This document shows positions 25,636-35,704 of a stretch of 64,000 nt of DNA, piece by piece. Position numbers and translations under genes: made by a program. The notes below the pieces were generated by a model. That model was not told the origin of the DNA and searched no databases. It saw only the letters and a program-made list of their open reading frames with translations. The stretch spans positions 369,720 through 433,719 of the forward strand of contig NZ_LMKC01000002.1 of NCBI RefSeq assembly GCF_001421355.1, written 5' to 3'. The stretch's first letter is position 1. Every line of letters begins with the position of its first letter. The stretch comes from Sphingomonas sp. Leaf9. GTDB lineage: Bacteria > Pseudomonadota > Alphaproteobacteria > Sphingomonadales > Sphingomonadaceae.

Positions 25636-26994
25636 ATGCGCTATCTTCCCCTGACCCCGACCGACCGCGCGGACATGCTGTCCGTGATCGGTGCCGACAG
25701 CATCGACGACCTGTTCGTCGACGTTCCCGAATCCGCCCGGCTCGACGGGCCGGTGCCCGGACTGCCGAACCATGCCAGCGAACTGGCGGTCGAGCGGCAT
25801 CTGTCGGTACTGGCGGCGAAGAATGTCGCGGCGGGGGCGGTGCCGTTCTTCCTCGGCTGCGGCGCGTATCGCCACCATGTGCCGGCCAGCGTCGATCACC
25901 TGATCCAGCGCGGCGAGTATCTGACGGCCTATACGCCGTATCAGCCCGAAATCGCGCAGGGCACGCTGCAGATGCTGTTCGAATTCCAGAGCCAGGTCGC
26001 CCGGCTGCTGGGCTGCGACGTGGCGAACGCATCGATGTACGACGGCTCGACCGCGTGCTGGGAAGCCGTGACCATGGCGCGCCGCGTGACGCGCAAGGCG
26101 AAGGCGGTGTTCTCGGGCGGCGTGCATCCGCACTACGTCTCGGTCGCGAAGACCATGGCGAAGTACACCGGCGACGTGCTGACGACTGCGCTGCCGGTGC
26201 TCGACGCCGCGACCGACGACGACGCGGTGATCGCGGGCATCGACGCCGACACGTCGTGCGTCGTCGTGCAATATCCCGACATCCTCGGCCGCATCCCCGA
26301 CCTGCGCCGCATCGCCGATGCAGCGCACGCGGCCAAGGCGCTGCTGATCGCGGTCGTGACCGAGCCGGTGGCGCTGGGCGCGATCGAGGCACCGGGCAAT
26401 CTGGGCGCGGACATCGTGGTGGGTGAGGGCCAGTCGCTCGGCGTCGGGCTGCAGTTCGGCGGCCCCTATGTCGGGCTGTTCGCCTGCTCGGAAAAGCTGG
26501 TGCGGCAGATGCCCGGCCGGCTGTGCGGCGAGACGGTCGATGCCGAGGGCAAGCGCGGCTTCGTGCTGACGCTCTCGACCCGCGAACAGCATATCCGCCG
26601 GGAAAAGGCGACGTCGAACATCTGCACCAATTCGGGGCTGTGTGCGCTCGCCTTCTCGATCCACCTGACGCTGCTGGGCGAAAAGGGGCTGCGCAAGCTT
26701 GCGCAAGTCAACCATGCCAAGGCGTGCGCCGCCGCCGACCGGCTGGCGCAGGTGCCGGGCGTCGAGCTGGTCAACGACAGCTTCTTCAACGAATTCACGC
26801 TGAAGCTGCCGACCGAAGCACGGCCGGTGGTGCGCGAACTCGCCGAACGCGGCGTGCTGGCGGGTGTGTCGCTCGGCCGGCTGTATCCGGGTGAAGATGC
26901 GCTCGGCAACGGACTGGTCGTGGCGGTCACCGAAACCGTGACCGAGGAAGATATCGAGGCGCTGGCAGCGGCGCTGACGGAGGTACTGGCATGA
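25636..26994 (+). CDS. gcvPA: Glycine dehydrogenase (decarboxylating) subunit 1
   Basis: 452-aa N-terminal half of the split P protein, which forms the PLP-dependent decarboxylase with GcvPB. The start at 25636 ([20 protein letters not shown]) excludes repeat-derived sequence upstream. Family blocks: [48 protein letters not shown] and [18 protein letters not shown]. The split arrangement (two genes) is common in alphaproteobacteria. Overlaps gcvPB by ATGA. Confidence 0.96.
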   Translation: MRYLPLTPTDRADMLSVIGADSIDDLFVDVPESARLDGPVPGLPNHASELAVERHLSVLAAKNVAAGAVPFFLGCGAYRHHVPASVDHLIQRGEYLTAYTPYQPEIAQGTLQMLFEFQSQVARLLGCDVANASMYDGSTACWEAVTMARRVTRKAKAVFSGGVHPHYVSVAKTMAKYTGDVLTTALPVLDAATDDDAVIAGIDADTSCVVVQYPDILGRIPDLRRIADAAHAAKALLIAVVTEPVALGAIEAPGNLGADIVVGEGQSLGVGLQFGGPYVGLFACSEKLVRQMPGRLCGETVDAEGKRGFVLTLSTREQHIRREKATSNICTNSGLCALAFSIHLTLLGEKGLRKLAQVNHAKACAAADRLAQVPGVELVNDSFFNEFTLKLPTEARPVVRELAERGVLAGVSLGRLYPGEDALGNGLVVAVTETVTEEDIEALAAALTEVLA

Positions 26995-28565
26995 GCGTGA
27001 ACCAGAGCGGCTGGCGTCCGGAAATGGGCGATGCCTCGCAAGCGGCGCGGACGACCTTCACCGGCAATCGCGCGCTGATGCTCGAAGAGGCGCTGATCTT
27101 CGAGATCGGGTCGGACGAGACCACCGGTGTCGACATCGACGACGCGCCCAAGGTCGCCTCGCGTCTGGGCAACCATGCCCGCAAGGGCGCGATCGGCCTG
27201 CCCGGCCTGTCGGAACCGGAAGCGGTGCGCCATTACACCCGCCTGTCGCGGCAGAACTATGCCATCGACCTGGGGCTGTTCCCGCTGGGCAGCTGCACGA
27301 TGAAGCATAATCCGCGCCTGAATGAGCGGATGGCGCGCCTGCCGGGCTTCGCCGATCTCCATCCGCTGGGCCCGATCGATACCGTGCAGGGCGCGCTGGA
27401 GGTGATCCATCAGCTCGCGCACTGGCTGGTCACGCTGACCAACATGGACTCGGTTGCGATGAGCCCGAAGGCCGGCGCGCATGGCGAGCTGTGCGGCATC
27501 CTGGCGATCAAGGCGGCGCTGGAAAAGCGCGGCGAGGGCCATCGCAAGGTCATCCTGGTCCCTGAATCGGCGCACGGCACCAACCCGGCGACGGCGGCAT
27601 TCGCCGGCTTCACCGTGAAGGCAATCCCCGCCACCGCCGAAGGGCGCATCGATACGCAGGCGCTGAAGGACCGGCTTGGTCCCGATGTCGCGGGCGTGAT
27701 GATTACCAACCCGAACACCTGCGGGCTGTTCGAACGCGACCTCAAGGAAATCTCCGACGCGGTGCATGCGGCCGGTGGATACGTCTATTGCGACGGCGCG
27801 AACTTCAACGCGATCGTCGGGCGGGTGCGCCCCGGCGACCTCGGCGTCGATGCGATGCACATCAACCTGCACAAGACCTTTTCGACCCCGCATGGCGGCG
27901 GCGGTCCGGGGTCGGGTCCGGTGGTGTTCTCGAAGGCGCTGACCCCCTTCGCCCCGCTGCCCTTCGTCGAGCAGCAGGACGGCCGCTTCGTACTGGTCGA
28001 AGAGGAAACCGCGGGCGAGCACCATGCCGACAGCTTCGGCCGGATGGTCGCCTTCCACGGCCAGATGGGCATGTTCACCCGCGCGCTGAGCTATATCCTC
28101 AGCCACGGCGCCGACGGCCTGAAACAAGTTGCCGAAGACGCGGTACTGAACGCCAACTACGTCCTGCGCAGCCTCGACGACACGCTTGACGCGCCGTTCG
28201 GCGGCAGCGGGCCGTGCATGCACGAGGCGCTGTTCAGCGATGCGAACCTGGCGGAGGGTTTCTCGACGCTGGACGTGGCCAAGGGGCTGATCGACGAGGG
28301 CTATCACCCGATGACGGTGTACTTCCCGCTGGTCGTCCACGGCGCGATGCTGGTCGAACCGACCGAGACCGAGAGCAAGGCCGCGCTCGACCAGTTCATC
28401 GGCGCGCTGAAGTCGGTCGGCGAACGTGCCAAGGCGGGGGATCAGGCGCTGAAGTCCGCGCCGCACTTCGCCCCGCGCCGTCGCCTCGACGAAACGCTGG
28501 CGGCGCGCAAGCCCGTGCTGGCGTGGAAGGACAGCGTCGCGCCGGTGGCGGAAGCGGCCGAATAA
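26991..28565 (+). CDS. gcvPB: Glycine dehydrogenase (decarboxylating) subunit 2
   Basis: 524-aa C-terminal half of the P protein, carrying the PLP site: Lys295 in [20 protein letters not shown]. Other blocks: [45 protein letters not shown] and [11 protein letters not shown]. Coupled to gcvPA by a 4-bp overlap and followed by a strong hairpin terminator. The lipoamide dehydrogenase (L protein) is not encoded here and is presumably shared with other dehydrogenase complexes. Confidence 0.97.
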   Translation: MSVNQSGWRPEMGDASQAARTTFTGNRALMLEEALIFEIGSDETTGVDIDDAPKVASRLGNHARKGAIGLPGLSEPEAVRHYTRLSRQNYAIDLGLFPLGSCTMKHNPRLNERMARLPGFADLHPLGPIDTVQGALEVIHQLAHWLVTLTNMDSVAMSPKAGAHGELCGILAIKAALEKRGEGHRKVILVPESAHGTNPATAAFAGFTVKAIPATAEGRIDTQALKDRLGPDVAGVMITNPNTCGLFERDLKEISDAVHAAGGYVYCDGANFNAIVGRVRPGDLGVDAMHINLHKTFSTPHGGGGPGSGPVVFSKALTPFAPLPFVEQQDGRFVLVEEETAGEHHADSFGRMVAFHGQMGMFTRALSYILSHGADGLKQVAEDAVLNANYVLRSLDDTLDAPFGGSGPCMHEALFSDANLAEGFSTLDVAKGLIDEGYHPMTVYFPLVVHGAMLVEPTETESKAALDQFIGALKSVGERAKAGDQALKSAPHFAPRRRLDETLAARKPVLAWKDSVAPVAEAAE

Positions 28566-28574
28566 CGACCGTTG

Positions 28575-28600
28575 CCCCCGCCCGGTGTGCCGGGCGGGGC
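28575..28600. terminator. Hairpin terminator after the gcv operon
   Basis: 11-bp stem CCCCGCCCGG / CCGGGCGGGG with a TGTG loop, 9 bp after the gcvPB stop and just before the stop of the convergent acyltransferase gene. Likely serves both strands. Confidence 0.65.
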
Positions 28601-28601
28601 G

Positions 28602-29615
28602 TTACGTGGTCGCCCGGCGCAGGCGCGGTGCGGCGTGCCGCCGGTTGCGCCACGCATCGCCCGCCTTTCCGACCGCCACTGCCAGCACCATCATCGCCGT
28701 AAGCGCGACCAGTTGCGCGAGATCGGCATTGACTCCCGCCGCCTGCAGCCGGGTGATGATCGCATAGCCGATCACGGCGTGGACGAGGTAGAGCGGGTAG
28801 GAGATCGCGCCGAGCCACAGCAGCACGGGATGGCGCAGCCCCCCGACCCGGCCCATCGCGATGCCGAAGAACAGCGCCATCATCCCGACCACCAGCAACG
28901 TGGCATGGAAGCTGGCGGTGAACGCCTCGACGCCCAGGATCGCCGCCGCCAGCAGCCGCTGATCCTCCCAGCGCGCCGTGCCGCGCCACACGGGATAGGC
29001 GATCAGCCCGACCGAAAACCAGACCGCATGATCGGTCAGCAGGATGAATTGCAGCCACGCCGGGGTCGGCAGCAGCCAGCAGATCAGCCGAACCGCCAGC
29101 CACCCCAGCACCAGCCGGTCGATCGACCGCAGCGCGCCGGTCGCCCACGCCAGCGCGATCAGGGCGTAGAAGAGGACCTCCACGTTCAGCGTCCAATAGA
29201 CGCCATCGACCATCGGCACACCGGTCAGCTTCTGCATCAACGGCAGGTTCGCCAGCCATTCCACCGGGCTGACGGCCAGCCGCGCTGGCCCGAACAGCCA
29301 TGCGACGATGCCGGTCAGCGCCATCGCCAGCCAATATTCCGGCAGCAACCGTCGCGCGCGGGCGCGTGCGAATGCCCACAGCGTCGGCGTCCGCTCGATC
29401 GTCGCCAGCATGGCAAAGGCGGAGATGGCGAAGAACAGCTTCACCCCGTCATCGCCCCAACTCACCTGCAGGCGGGGCAGCGTGGCGCCCGGCACCATGA
29501 ACTGGATGAAGTAGCTGTAGTGGTAGAACACGACCGCCAGCGCCGCTAGCCCGCGCAGGGCGTCCAGTTCGCGCAGCCGGTCGGCGGGGGGCGGGCAGGG
29601 ATCGGTTCGAACCAT
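28602..29615 (-). CDS. Acyltransferase family 3 membrane protein (OafA/NodX type)
   Basis: About 337-aa inner-membrane O-acyltransferase (PF01757) with about 10 hydrophobic helices. The N-terminal motif RELDALRGLAALAVVFYHYS holds the catalytic His, and FFAISAFAMLATIERTPTLW and ARRLLPEYWLAMALTGIVAW follow. It probably acylates a surface sugar or lipid; the substrate is unknown. The ATG at 29615 is preferred over an upstream Met because the intervening residues are Arg-rich and unlike the family. Convergent with gcvPB. Confidence 0.85.
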   Translation of the reverse strand: MVRTDPCPPPADRLRELDALRGLAALAVVFYHYSYFIQFMVPGATLPRLQVSWGDDGVKLFFAISAFAMLATIERTPTLWAFARARARRLLPEYWLAMALTGIVAWLFGPARLAVSPVEWLANLPLMQKLTGVPMVDGVYWTLNVEVLFYALIALAWATGALRSIDRLVLGWLAVRLICWLLPTPAWLQFILLTDHAVWFSVGLIAYPVWRGTARWEDQRLLAAAILGVEAFTASFHATLLVVGMMALFFGIAMGRVGGLRHPVLLWLGAISYPLYLVHAVIGYAIITRLQAAGVNADLAQLVALTAMMVLAVAVGKAGDAWRNRRHAAPRLRRATT

Positions 29616-29699
29616 CCGCCGACGATGCACCGGCACGGGTCAAAGCGGCGTTAACGGTCAGGCGGAACCTTGTCGGATGCGGCCGGTTGCCTTTGGTAC

Positions 29700-30554
29700 A
29701 TGGCCGAAACATCTCCTCCCGCCGACGCGGCGACCGAAGAAGAGCGCAAGGTCGCGCTCGATCCCGAACAGGAGGAGGTGGTCGACGACCGCCGTGCTGC
29801 CTCCGCGCTGGTCGTTCACGAAGTCGTCCGGCGGCAGGGGATCGAGGAACTCGACCGGCCCGCCGCATCGCTGATGTGGTCGGGCATCACCGCCGGGATC
29901 GTCATCGGGCTGTCGCTGCTGGGCAAGGCGTTGATGGAAACCGCGGTTCCGCCGGGGGCATGGACGCCGCTGCTGCAATCGCTCGGCTATTCGATCGGCT
30001 TCGTCGTCGTGATCCTCGGGCGGATGCAGCTGTTCACCGAAAGCACGCTGTCGGCGGTCCTGCCGCTCGCGACCGATCCGTCGGGGCGCAACCTCGCGCG
30101 GACGCTGCGCCTATGGGGTATCGTGCTGTTCGCCAACCTGATCGGTACGCTGGCCTTTGCCGGGTTCGCGATGTTCGGCGGGTTGGGTGCGGAACAGGCG
30201 GCCGCGTTGGTCGAGGTGAGCGGCGTGGTGACGAAGCATGTCGAGATGCACGGGTTCCTTGCCGGTATCCCGTCGGGCATCCTGCTGGCGAGCGTGGTGT
30301 GGACGCTGCCCAGCGTCGAGGGGCAGAAGGTCACGCTGATCGTGCTGCTGGCCGGCCTGATCGATCTGGGCGGCTTTGCCCATGTCGTCGCCGGATCGGC
30401 GGAGATGTGGGTGCTGCTGCTCCATGGCGATCTGGGGGCGGGCGGGGCGCTGGCGTTCTTCTTTCCGGTGCTGTTCGGCAATATCGTCGGCGGCAGCGTG
30501 CTGTTCGCGCTGCTTGCCCATGCCCAGGTCCGCACCGAGATCGAGGAACGCTAA
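29700..30554 (+). CDS. Formate/nitrite transporter (FNT) family channel
   Basis: 284-aa membrane protein with six helices. An acidic N-terminal cytosolic tail (about 55 aa, rich in E/D) precedes ASLMWSGITAGIVIGLSLLG. Family-type segments: SIGFVVVILGRMQLFTEST, GIVLFANLIGTLAFAGFAMF, AGIPSGILLASVVW and FFPVLFGNIVGGSVLFALL (the NxxGG P-loop-like motif). Closest to the YfdC-like branch of FNT rather than FocA or NirC; the ion is unknown. Confidence 0.85.
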   Translation: MAETSPPADAATEEERKVALDPEQEEVVDDRRAASALVVHEVVRRQGIEELDRPAASLMWSGITAGIVIGLSLLGKALMETAVPPGAWTPLLQSLGYSIGFVVVILGRMQLFTESTLSAVLPLATDPSGRNLARTLRLWGIVLFANLIGTLAFAGFAMFGGLGAEQAAALVEVSGVVTKHVEMHGFLAGIPSGILLASVVWTLPSVEGQKVTLIVLLAGLIDLGGFAHVVAGSAEMWVLLLHGDLGAGGALAFFFPVLFGNIVGGSVLFALLAHAQVRTEIEER

Positions 30555-31453
30555 TCCTCCTCGACCATCGACCGCACCTTCTGCCGGCCCAATCGATGTT
30601 CGCGCCACACGATGAACAGCCCGCTGGCGATAATGATCGGCGCGCCGGCCCAGGTCATCGGCGTCGGCAGCACGCCGAACAACAGCCAGCCATAAATGGT
30701 CGCCCATAGCAGCCCCGAATAGTCCATCGGCACCACCACCGCGACCGGCGCGGCGCGCGACGCGGCGGTCAGGGCGATCTGTCCCATGCCGCCGACCATG
30801 CCGATCGCGATCAGGTTCAGCCACGTCAGCCAGTCATGCGAGCGGATGTCGAAGGCATAGGCGGTGGCGATGAACGGCAGGGTGAGCGTGGAGAACCAGA
30901 ACACCGTCGTCCCCGCCGGCTCCTCGCGCAACTGGCGCAGCGCAATCGCGACCAGCGCGACGAACAGCGCCGCCATCAATCCCACGAACGCACCGAACAG
31001 CGGCACATGGCTGCTGCCCGGCTGTGCGACGACCAGCACCCCGACAAAGCCCAGCAGCACCGCGCTCCACCGCTGCCAGCCCGTAGGCTCGCGCAGCACC
31101 AGCGCGCCCAGCAGCGTGGCAAAGATCGGCACGGTGAACTGGAACGTCGTCGCTTCGGCAAGCGGCAGCAGCAGCACCGCGCCAAAGGTGAAGACCATGC
31201 CGACCAGCCCGATCATCGAACGCGTCAGGTGCTTCTTGAACCGCGTGGTCCGCAGCGATCGCAGCCCCGGCCCCGCCGCGACGAAGCCCAACACGATCGG
31301 CAGCGCGCAGAGCTGGCGATAGAACATGGTCTCGGGCAGCGACGCGCCGCGCGTCTCCGCCAGTTTCACCAGGGCGGACATGGTGGACAGGAAGAAGATT
31401 GCGAGCAGGCGGAGCGCCAACCCCCTGAGGATACGGTCGCCGGGCATGGCCAT
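30551..31453 (-). CDS. EamA/DMT-superfamily transporter
   Basis: 300-aa inner-membrane protein with ten predicted helices in two EamA repeats (LAIFFLSTMSALVKLAETRG at the start of the first, FVGLMAALFVALVAIALRQL opening the second). Usually a metabolite exporter; substrate unknown. The start is taken at 31453; the open frame continues upstream with low-complexity sequence that is unlikely to be coding. Its stop overlaps that of the FNT gene (convergent, 4 bp). Confidence 0.85.
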   Translation of the reverse strand: MAMPGDRILRGLALRLLAIFFLSTMSALVKLAETRGASLPETMFYRQLCALPIVLGFVAAGPGLRSLRTTRFKKHLTRSMIGLVGMVFTFGAVLLLPLAEATTFQFTVPIFATLLGALVLREPTGWQRWSAVLLGFVGVLVVAQPGSSHVPLFGAFVGLMAALFVALVAIALRQLREEPAGTTVFWFSTLTLPFIATAYAFDIRSHDWLTWLNLIAIGMVGGMGQIALTAASRAAPVAVVVPMDYSGLLWATIYGWLLFGVLPTPMTWAGAPIIIASGLFIVWREHRLGRQKVRSMVEED

Positions 31454-31592
31454 GCTGTAGAACGCGGTACCGCGACGCACAACCGATCGATCGATATTGG
31501 AAAGAACCGGCGCAGCAGCATCGTCCGGAGCCTTTTGCGCGAAACGTGGTTCGGTTCTCCGGTGAGGGCAGGGTATCGATGGAGACGGTCGA

Positions 31593-31802
31593 ATGAACAA
31601 GCGTTCCGGTTACGTCGCGGCAGGCATTTTCGGCATGGTCGCCCTGGGCGGGGCGGTAACGGCCGGTTACGCCCAGCGCGAGATCGACGCCCGATCGCCC
31701 GAGCGGGTGACGATCGGCAAATCGCTGTCCGAGCGGCAGATGCTGGAGCGGCGGCGTGGGCGCATGGCCGAAGTCGCGATCGCCGGGACGACGGCGCAGT
31801 AG
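31593..31802 (+). CDS. Small exported or membrane-anchored protein
   Basis: 69 aa. N-terminal signal/anchor MNKRSGYVAAGIFGMVALGG through AVTAGYAQ, then a highly charged helical tail (SERQMLERRRGRMAEVA). No family recognised. Divergent from the DMT transporter, from which it is separated by 139 bp, and convergent with the LuxR gene. Confidence 0.5.
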   Translation: MNKRSGYVAAGIFGMVALGGAVTAGYAQREIDARSPERVTIGKSLSERQMLERRRGRMAEVAIAGTTAQ

Positions 31803-31850
31803 GCAGGTGTTCCCGGTCAACGTGTAACGCCTTTTCCACGGCGGTGCAGG

Positions 31851-32939
31851 TCAGCCTGGGGGCTGTGCCGCGATCAAGGTCGATGTCAGCAGTGTGGCCA
31901 GTTCCGCCTGTCGGTGGCAACCGGTCTTCGCAAAGATCTGGCGCAGATAGACCCGCGCGGTCGAATAGGCGACCCCGCGCCGCGCGGCGGCATTGCGCAG
32001 CGAATGTCCCGCCGCCAGTTCGGCCGCGAGCATCGATTCCCCCGGGGTCAGGTCGAACATCAGCCGCAGCAGGCTGGCTTTCGGGGTGACGGCATTGCGC
32101 GGATCGGCGACGATCAACAGGATACCATCGGATTCGAACCGCTCCCGTGCGGCGGTACGCAGCGGGATGACATGCAGTGCCAGCGGTTCGGCGGCGTCGA
32201 CGCCCGATGTCAGCAGCGTCGCCGCGGGCTGTCCGCCGCGAAGTGCCTCGTCGACCGCCGCTTCCACCCGTGCCGCGACCGCCGGCGACCGAAAACGCAG
32301 TCGGCCGCCGCATTCGAAGCACCGGTCCTCCATCCGCGTCCCGAACGGGGCGTTCATCGCGCGTAGCCGGTTGTTGGCGCCGATGATCGCCGCGGCGGTG
32401 CCGACCAGGCCCAGCGCGTCGACCGCCGCCTCCGACTGGAAACACATCATCCGCGTGGCCAGGCTGGTCGCGCGGGCGATATGCGGTCGCAACCGGTCGA
32501 GCCGGGGCAGTTGTTGCCGGGCGGCCGCATCGTCGGCAAATCCTTCAAGGGTAAGGCCGATCATGTCATCGCCGGTTCCCTGGATCACGGTGCCGGCACC
32601 CACCGCGAACCCCAGCGGGATCAACAGGTCGCGGTAGACCGGCATCGCCCGCTGTTCCTCGGGCGTGCGAAAGTCGCTGTCGGTGCGGAATTGCGGCGCA
32701 TGTTCCAGAAACATCGGTGTGCCGCGTTCATTCAAGGCCATGTACCCTTCGGCGACATAGCGTTCGAAAAGATGCTCGACCCCCGGCGACACGGAGATGC
32801 CGTCGTTCGCGCTACGCGATTCGAACAGCAACGCGCCCCTGGCCCCATGGCAGGTCGCGATTTCGTGCAGCAACACGGGCATCCGCCCAGGCAGGGCTGC
32901 CGCTGCGTAAATCCTGTCTAGCAGGCCGGTATCGATCAT
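31851..32939 (-). CDS. LuxR-type helix-turn-helix transcriptional regulator
   Basis: About 362 aa from the ATG at 32939 (MIDTGLLDRIYAAAALPGRM). The N-terminal roughly 280 residues are an unassigned sensor region (GAF/PAS-like length) with a CxxC (CFECGG) near residue 205. The C-terminal HTH is LTPGESMLAAELAAGHSLRN...AYSTARVYLRQIFAKTGCHR, the LuxR/FixJ pattern with a non-classic first helix. A TATAAT box on the minus strand (32946-32951) ends only 7 nt from this ATG, so the mRNA may be leaderless. No target gene is obvious. Confidence 0.8.
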   Translation of the reverse strand: MIDTGLLDRIYAAAALPGRMPVLLHEIATCHGARGALLFESRSANDGISVSPGVEHLFERYVAEGYMALNERGTPMFLEHAPQFRTDSDFRTPEEQRAMPVYRDLLIPLGFAVGAGTVIQGTGDDMIGLTLEGFADDAAARQQLPRLDRLRPHIARATSLATRMMCFQSEAAVDALGLVGTAAAIIGANNRLRAMNAPFGTRMEDRCFECGGRLRFRSPAVAARVEAAVDEALRGGQPAATLLTSGVDAAEPLALHVIPLRTAARERFESDGILLIVADPRNAVTPKASLLRLMFDLTPGESMLAAELAAGHSLRNAAARRGVAYSTARVYLRQIFAKTGCHRQAELATLLTSTLIAAQPPG

Positions 32940-33350
32940 TACAGGATTATAGGCAGCGAATATTAACAGGCCATACCTCATTTGGGTATGCCGCAAGTCA
33001 TAAGTTCGAACTATCCCCGGATAGAACGGCATCTTGCGATGAAAAGACAATCGAGATGGGGCAGCAGTTTCCGATCGAGACCACCCGGTCTTGCAAAGCG
33101 TATGAATACGACCATACGCTTTCGCTAGATACAGGCGAACGACTTGCCGGGAATCGCAAGTCGGGCCGAAATACGGTAGACGATCCCCGGTGAACCGGGC
33201 CCTGGCGGCCGCGGAGCGTGCTGTTGGGCTATGGCGTCATCATCGTCGTGCCGTGGTCGATCCTGTGGTTCGTGCTGTCGTCCTGACCCGGCGGACGACC
33301 GGTTGCATCCCCGCTTGGCGAACCGCCCCGTTTCCCGCTAACGCGTGCCC
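32940..33350. other. Regulatory gap between LuxR gene and proS with stacked inverted repeats
   Basis: 411 bp without a convincing gene. It holds the LuxR promoter box (TATAAT on minus, 32946-32951), a palindrome CTATCCCCGGATAG (33011-33024), a perfect 10-bp hairpin AAAGCGTATG / CATACGCTTT (33095-33122) and a perfect 8-bp inverted repeat CGACTTGC / GCAAGTCG (33140-33163). A frame from 33194 to 33286 encodes a hydrophobic 30-residue string ending ILWFVLSS that could be the tail of a lost small membrane protein; a stop (33191) sits directly in front of it. Confidence 0.6.
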
Positions 33351-34883
33351 ATGAAGCACGCTCTCAACGTCACGCGCGAACAGGATTTCGCCGCCTGGTA
33401 TCAAGCCGTCATCACCGAGGCCGATCTGGCCGAGGAATCCGGGGTGCGCGGGTGCATGGTCATCCGCCCCTGGGGTTATGGCATCTGGGAACGCATCCAG
33501 CGCCTGCTCGACGACCGGATCAAGGCGACGGGGCACGAGAACTGCTATTTCCCGCTGTTCATCCCGCTCTCCTATTTCGAAAAGGAAGCGGAGCATGTCG
33601 ACGGCTTTGCCAAGGAAATGGCGGTCGTCACCCATCACCGGCTGGTGTCGGATGGCAAGGGCGGGCTGACCCCCGACCCCGAAGCCAAGCTGGAGGAGCC
33701 GCTGGTCGTGCGGCCGACCAGCGAGACGGTGATCGGTACCGCCTTTTCGCGCTGGGTCCAGTCGTGGCGCGACCTGCCGGTGCTCATCAACCAGTGGGCG
33801 AACGTCGTCCGCTGGGAAATGCGTACCCGCATGTTCCTGCGCACCGCCGAGTTCCTGTGGCAGGAAGGGCATACCGCTCATGCCACCGCGCAGGAGGCAC
33901 GCGAAGAAACGCTCAAGATGCTCGAAGTGTATCGCGAGTTCGCCGAAACCTGTCTCGGCCTGCACGTGATCGCCGGCGAGAAGCCAGAGAATGAACGCTT
34001 CCCCGGCGCGGTCGCGACCTACAGCATCGAAGCGATGATGCAGGACGGCAAGGCGTTGCAGGCCGGCACCTCGCACTTCCTCGGTACCAACTTTGCCCAT
34101 GCGCAAAACATCCGGTTCCAGAATGCCGAAGGGCAGTTCGAACACGCAAACACGACCAGCTGGGGCGTGTCGACGCGGATGATCGGCGGGGTCATCATGG
34201 TCCATGGCGACGATGACGGCCTGCGCGTCCCGCCCGCGATCGCGCCGTGGCAGGTGGTGATCGTGCCGATGCTGCGCGACGCGCCCGAGGACGAACCGCT
34301 GATCGCCTATTGCCGCGCGTTGCAGGCGACGCTGGCCAAGCAGTCGGCGCTGGGCGAACCGGTGCGCGCGCTGCTCGACCTGAAGCCTGCCAAGGCCGCG
34401 ACGAAGCGCTGGGGCTGGGTCAAGAAGGGCGCGCCGGTCATCATCGAGGTCGGCGGGCGCGACATGGCCGGCGGCAACGTCTCGGTCGTGCGGCGCGACC
34501 GGCTGTACCGGGCCGACGGCAAGCTCGACAGCACGATCGTCGCGAAGGACGATTTCACGGGGCAGGTCGGCGAGATGCTGGCCGATATTCAGGCGACGTT
34601 GCTGGCGCAGTCGACCGAACGGTTGCGGTCGCAAATCGTACCAGTCGATGACTGGGCCGGGGTCGAGGCGCATTTCGCGTCAGGCGGGAAGAACCCCGGC
34701 TGGGTCGATGTTCGCTGGTCGAAACCCACCGGAGACGCGCTGGAGGCGGTGGTGCAGCGGTTGAAGGGGCTGAAGCTCACCATCCGCAACGCGCCGCTGG
34801 GGCAGACCGGCTGCGACGACGGCCCGTGCGTGTTCACCGGCGCACCAGCGGTCGAGCGGGTGCTGATCGGGCGGGCGTACTGA
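33351..34883 (+). CDS. proS: Proline-tRNA ligase (ProS type 3)
   Basis: 510-aa class II synthetase charging tRNA-Pro. The length and the absence of an editing insert identify the eukaryote/archaeon-like type 3 form. The start MKHALNVTREQDFAAWYQ uses the ATG at 33351. Blocks: GHENCYFPLFIPLSYFEKEA, RPTSETVIG, VRWEMRTRMFLRTAEFLWQE (motif 2) and the C-terminal Cys-containing TGCDDGPCVFTG. Isolated transcription unit. Confidence 0.95.
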   Translation: MKHALNVTREQDFAAWYQAVITEADLAEESGVRGCMVIRPWGYGIWERIQRLLDDRIKATGHENCYFPLFIPLSYFEKEAEHVDGFAKEMAVVTHHRLVSDGKGGLTPDPEAKLEEPLVVRPTSETVIGTAFSRWVQSWRDLPVLINQWANVVRWEMRTRMFLRTAEFLWQEGHTAHATAQEAREETLKMLEVYREFAETCLGLHVIAGEKPENERFPGAVATYSIEAMMQDGKALQAGTSHFLGTNFAHAQNIRFQNAEGQFEHANTTSWGVSTRMIGGVIMVHGDDDGLRVPPAIAPWQVVIVPMLRDAPEDEPLIAYCRALQATLAKQSALGEPVRALLDLKPAKAATKRWGWVKKGAPVIIEVGGRDMAGGNVSVVRRDRLYRADGKLDSTIVAKDDFTGQVGEMLADIQATLLAQSTERLRSQIVPVDDWAGVEAHFASGGKNPGWVDVRWSKPTGDALEAVVQRLKGLKLTIRNAPLGQTGCDDGPCVFTGAPAVERVLIGRAY

Positions 34884-34901
34884 CCCTCACCCCGAGCGCA
34901 A

Positions 34902-34985
34902 CGTCATCCCGGACTTGATCCGGGGTCCCGCTTTTTACGCGGCCGTCGATAAGAAGCGGGACCCCGGGTCAAGCCCGGGGTGACG
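34902..34985. repeat. Palindromic repeat family B, copy 1
   Basis: 32-bp arms (34902-34933, 34954-34985) match at 29 of 32 positions; core ACTTGATCCGGGGTCCCGCT. Same element as 40999-41082. It follows the proS stop and could act as its terminator. Confidence 0.85.
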
Positions 34986-35024
34986 AGTGGGGGAAGGGCC
35001 TGGTTACCGACCGCGGTGCAGTTC

Positions 35025-35223
35025 GTATCCCCGCGGAGGCGGGGATCCAGAGCCACAAGCGGCAACGCCCGCGACCCTGGACCCCCGCCTACGCGGGGGT
35101 ACGCTCAGGATACTCCCACCCTACTCACATCGCCCCCGGCGAAGGCCGGGGTCCAGTTAGGTAACGTGAGTGACCTACAACGAAGCGCCCAGCAACCGCA
35201 CCCCAGCCTCCGCCGGGGTACGG
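35025..35223. repeat. Cluster of short palindromic units downstream of proS
   Basis: Arms 35025-35050 (GTATCCCCGCGGAGGCGGGG...) and 35077-35102 (...CGCCTACGCGGGGGTAC) pair over 26 bp. Half units follow near 35128-35156 (GCCCCCGGCGAAGGCCGGGG) and 35201-35223. Together with family B they fill the 365-bp gap between proS and the DUF3597 gene; no gene is seen in it. Confidence 0.75.
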
Positions 35224-35248
35224 CCACGATGGAGCGGCCCGACTACCC

Positions 35249-35704
35249 TCAATCCTTCAAACTGCCCGGAACCTGCCCACCGGCCTTGCCAAGTTCCTGC
35301 AATACCGCGCGGTGCAGCCAGATATTCATCTCGGCACTACCGTCCTTGGCGCCGGTATAGCCCAGTTCGGTCGCCAGCTCCTTGCGGTTGTCGAGGCTGG
35401 AATCGAGGTCGAGCAGCTTCATCAGGTCGACGATCGACGTGCGCCAGTTGAGCGGGGGATTGCCCTTTTGCTGGGCGATGCGCTCGATTGCGGTCATCGG
35501 GTCGACCGGCTGCGGCGCGGCCGGTGCAGCGGGCGCAACTGGTGCAGGAGCGGCCGGGGCGGGTGCCGGGGCCTGCTGCGCCGGTGCGGGCGTGGGCGTC
35601 GGCTGCGGGGCCGGGGCGTCCTTCTTGTGCCCGAAATAATTGTCGCCGAACGGCCCGCCGTCCTTGCCGAAAATCTGCGTCTTGATGCGTTCGAAAATGC
35701 CCAT
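35249..35704 (-). CDS. DUF3597 domain protein
   Basis: 151 aa. A short conserved N-terminus (MGIFERIKTQIFGKDGG), a Pro/Ala-rich linker (about residues 30-68) and a C-terminal alpha-helical domain (NWRTSIVDLMKLLDLDSSLD, NRKELATELGYTGAKDGSAE, MNIWLHRAVLQELGKAGG). This is the DUF3597 architecture; biological role unknown. The Pro/Ala linker suggests a tethered domain. Divergent from rnr. Confidence 0.85.
   Translation of the reverse strand: MGIFERIKTQIFGKDGGPFGDNYFGHKKDAPAPQPTPTPAPAQQAPAPAPAAPAPVAPAAPAAPQPVDPMTAIERIAQQKGNPPLNWRTSIVDLMKLLDLDSSLDNRKELATELGYTGAKDGSAEMNIWLHRAVLQELGKAGGQVPGSLKD

Noticed and set aside
26466..28466. 666-codon minus-strand frame opposite gcvPA/gcvPB
   Set aside because: Antisense shadow; both gcvP subunits read through with all motifs.
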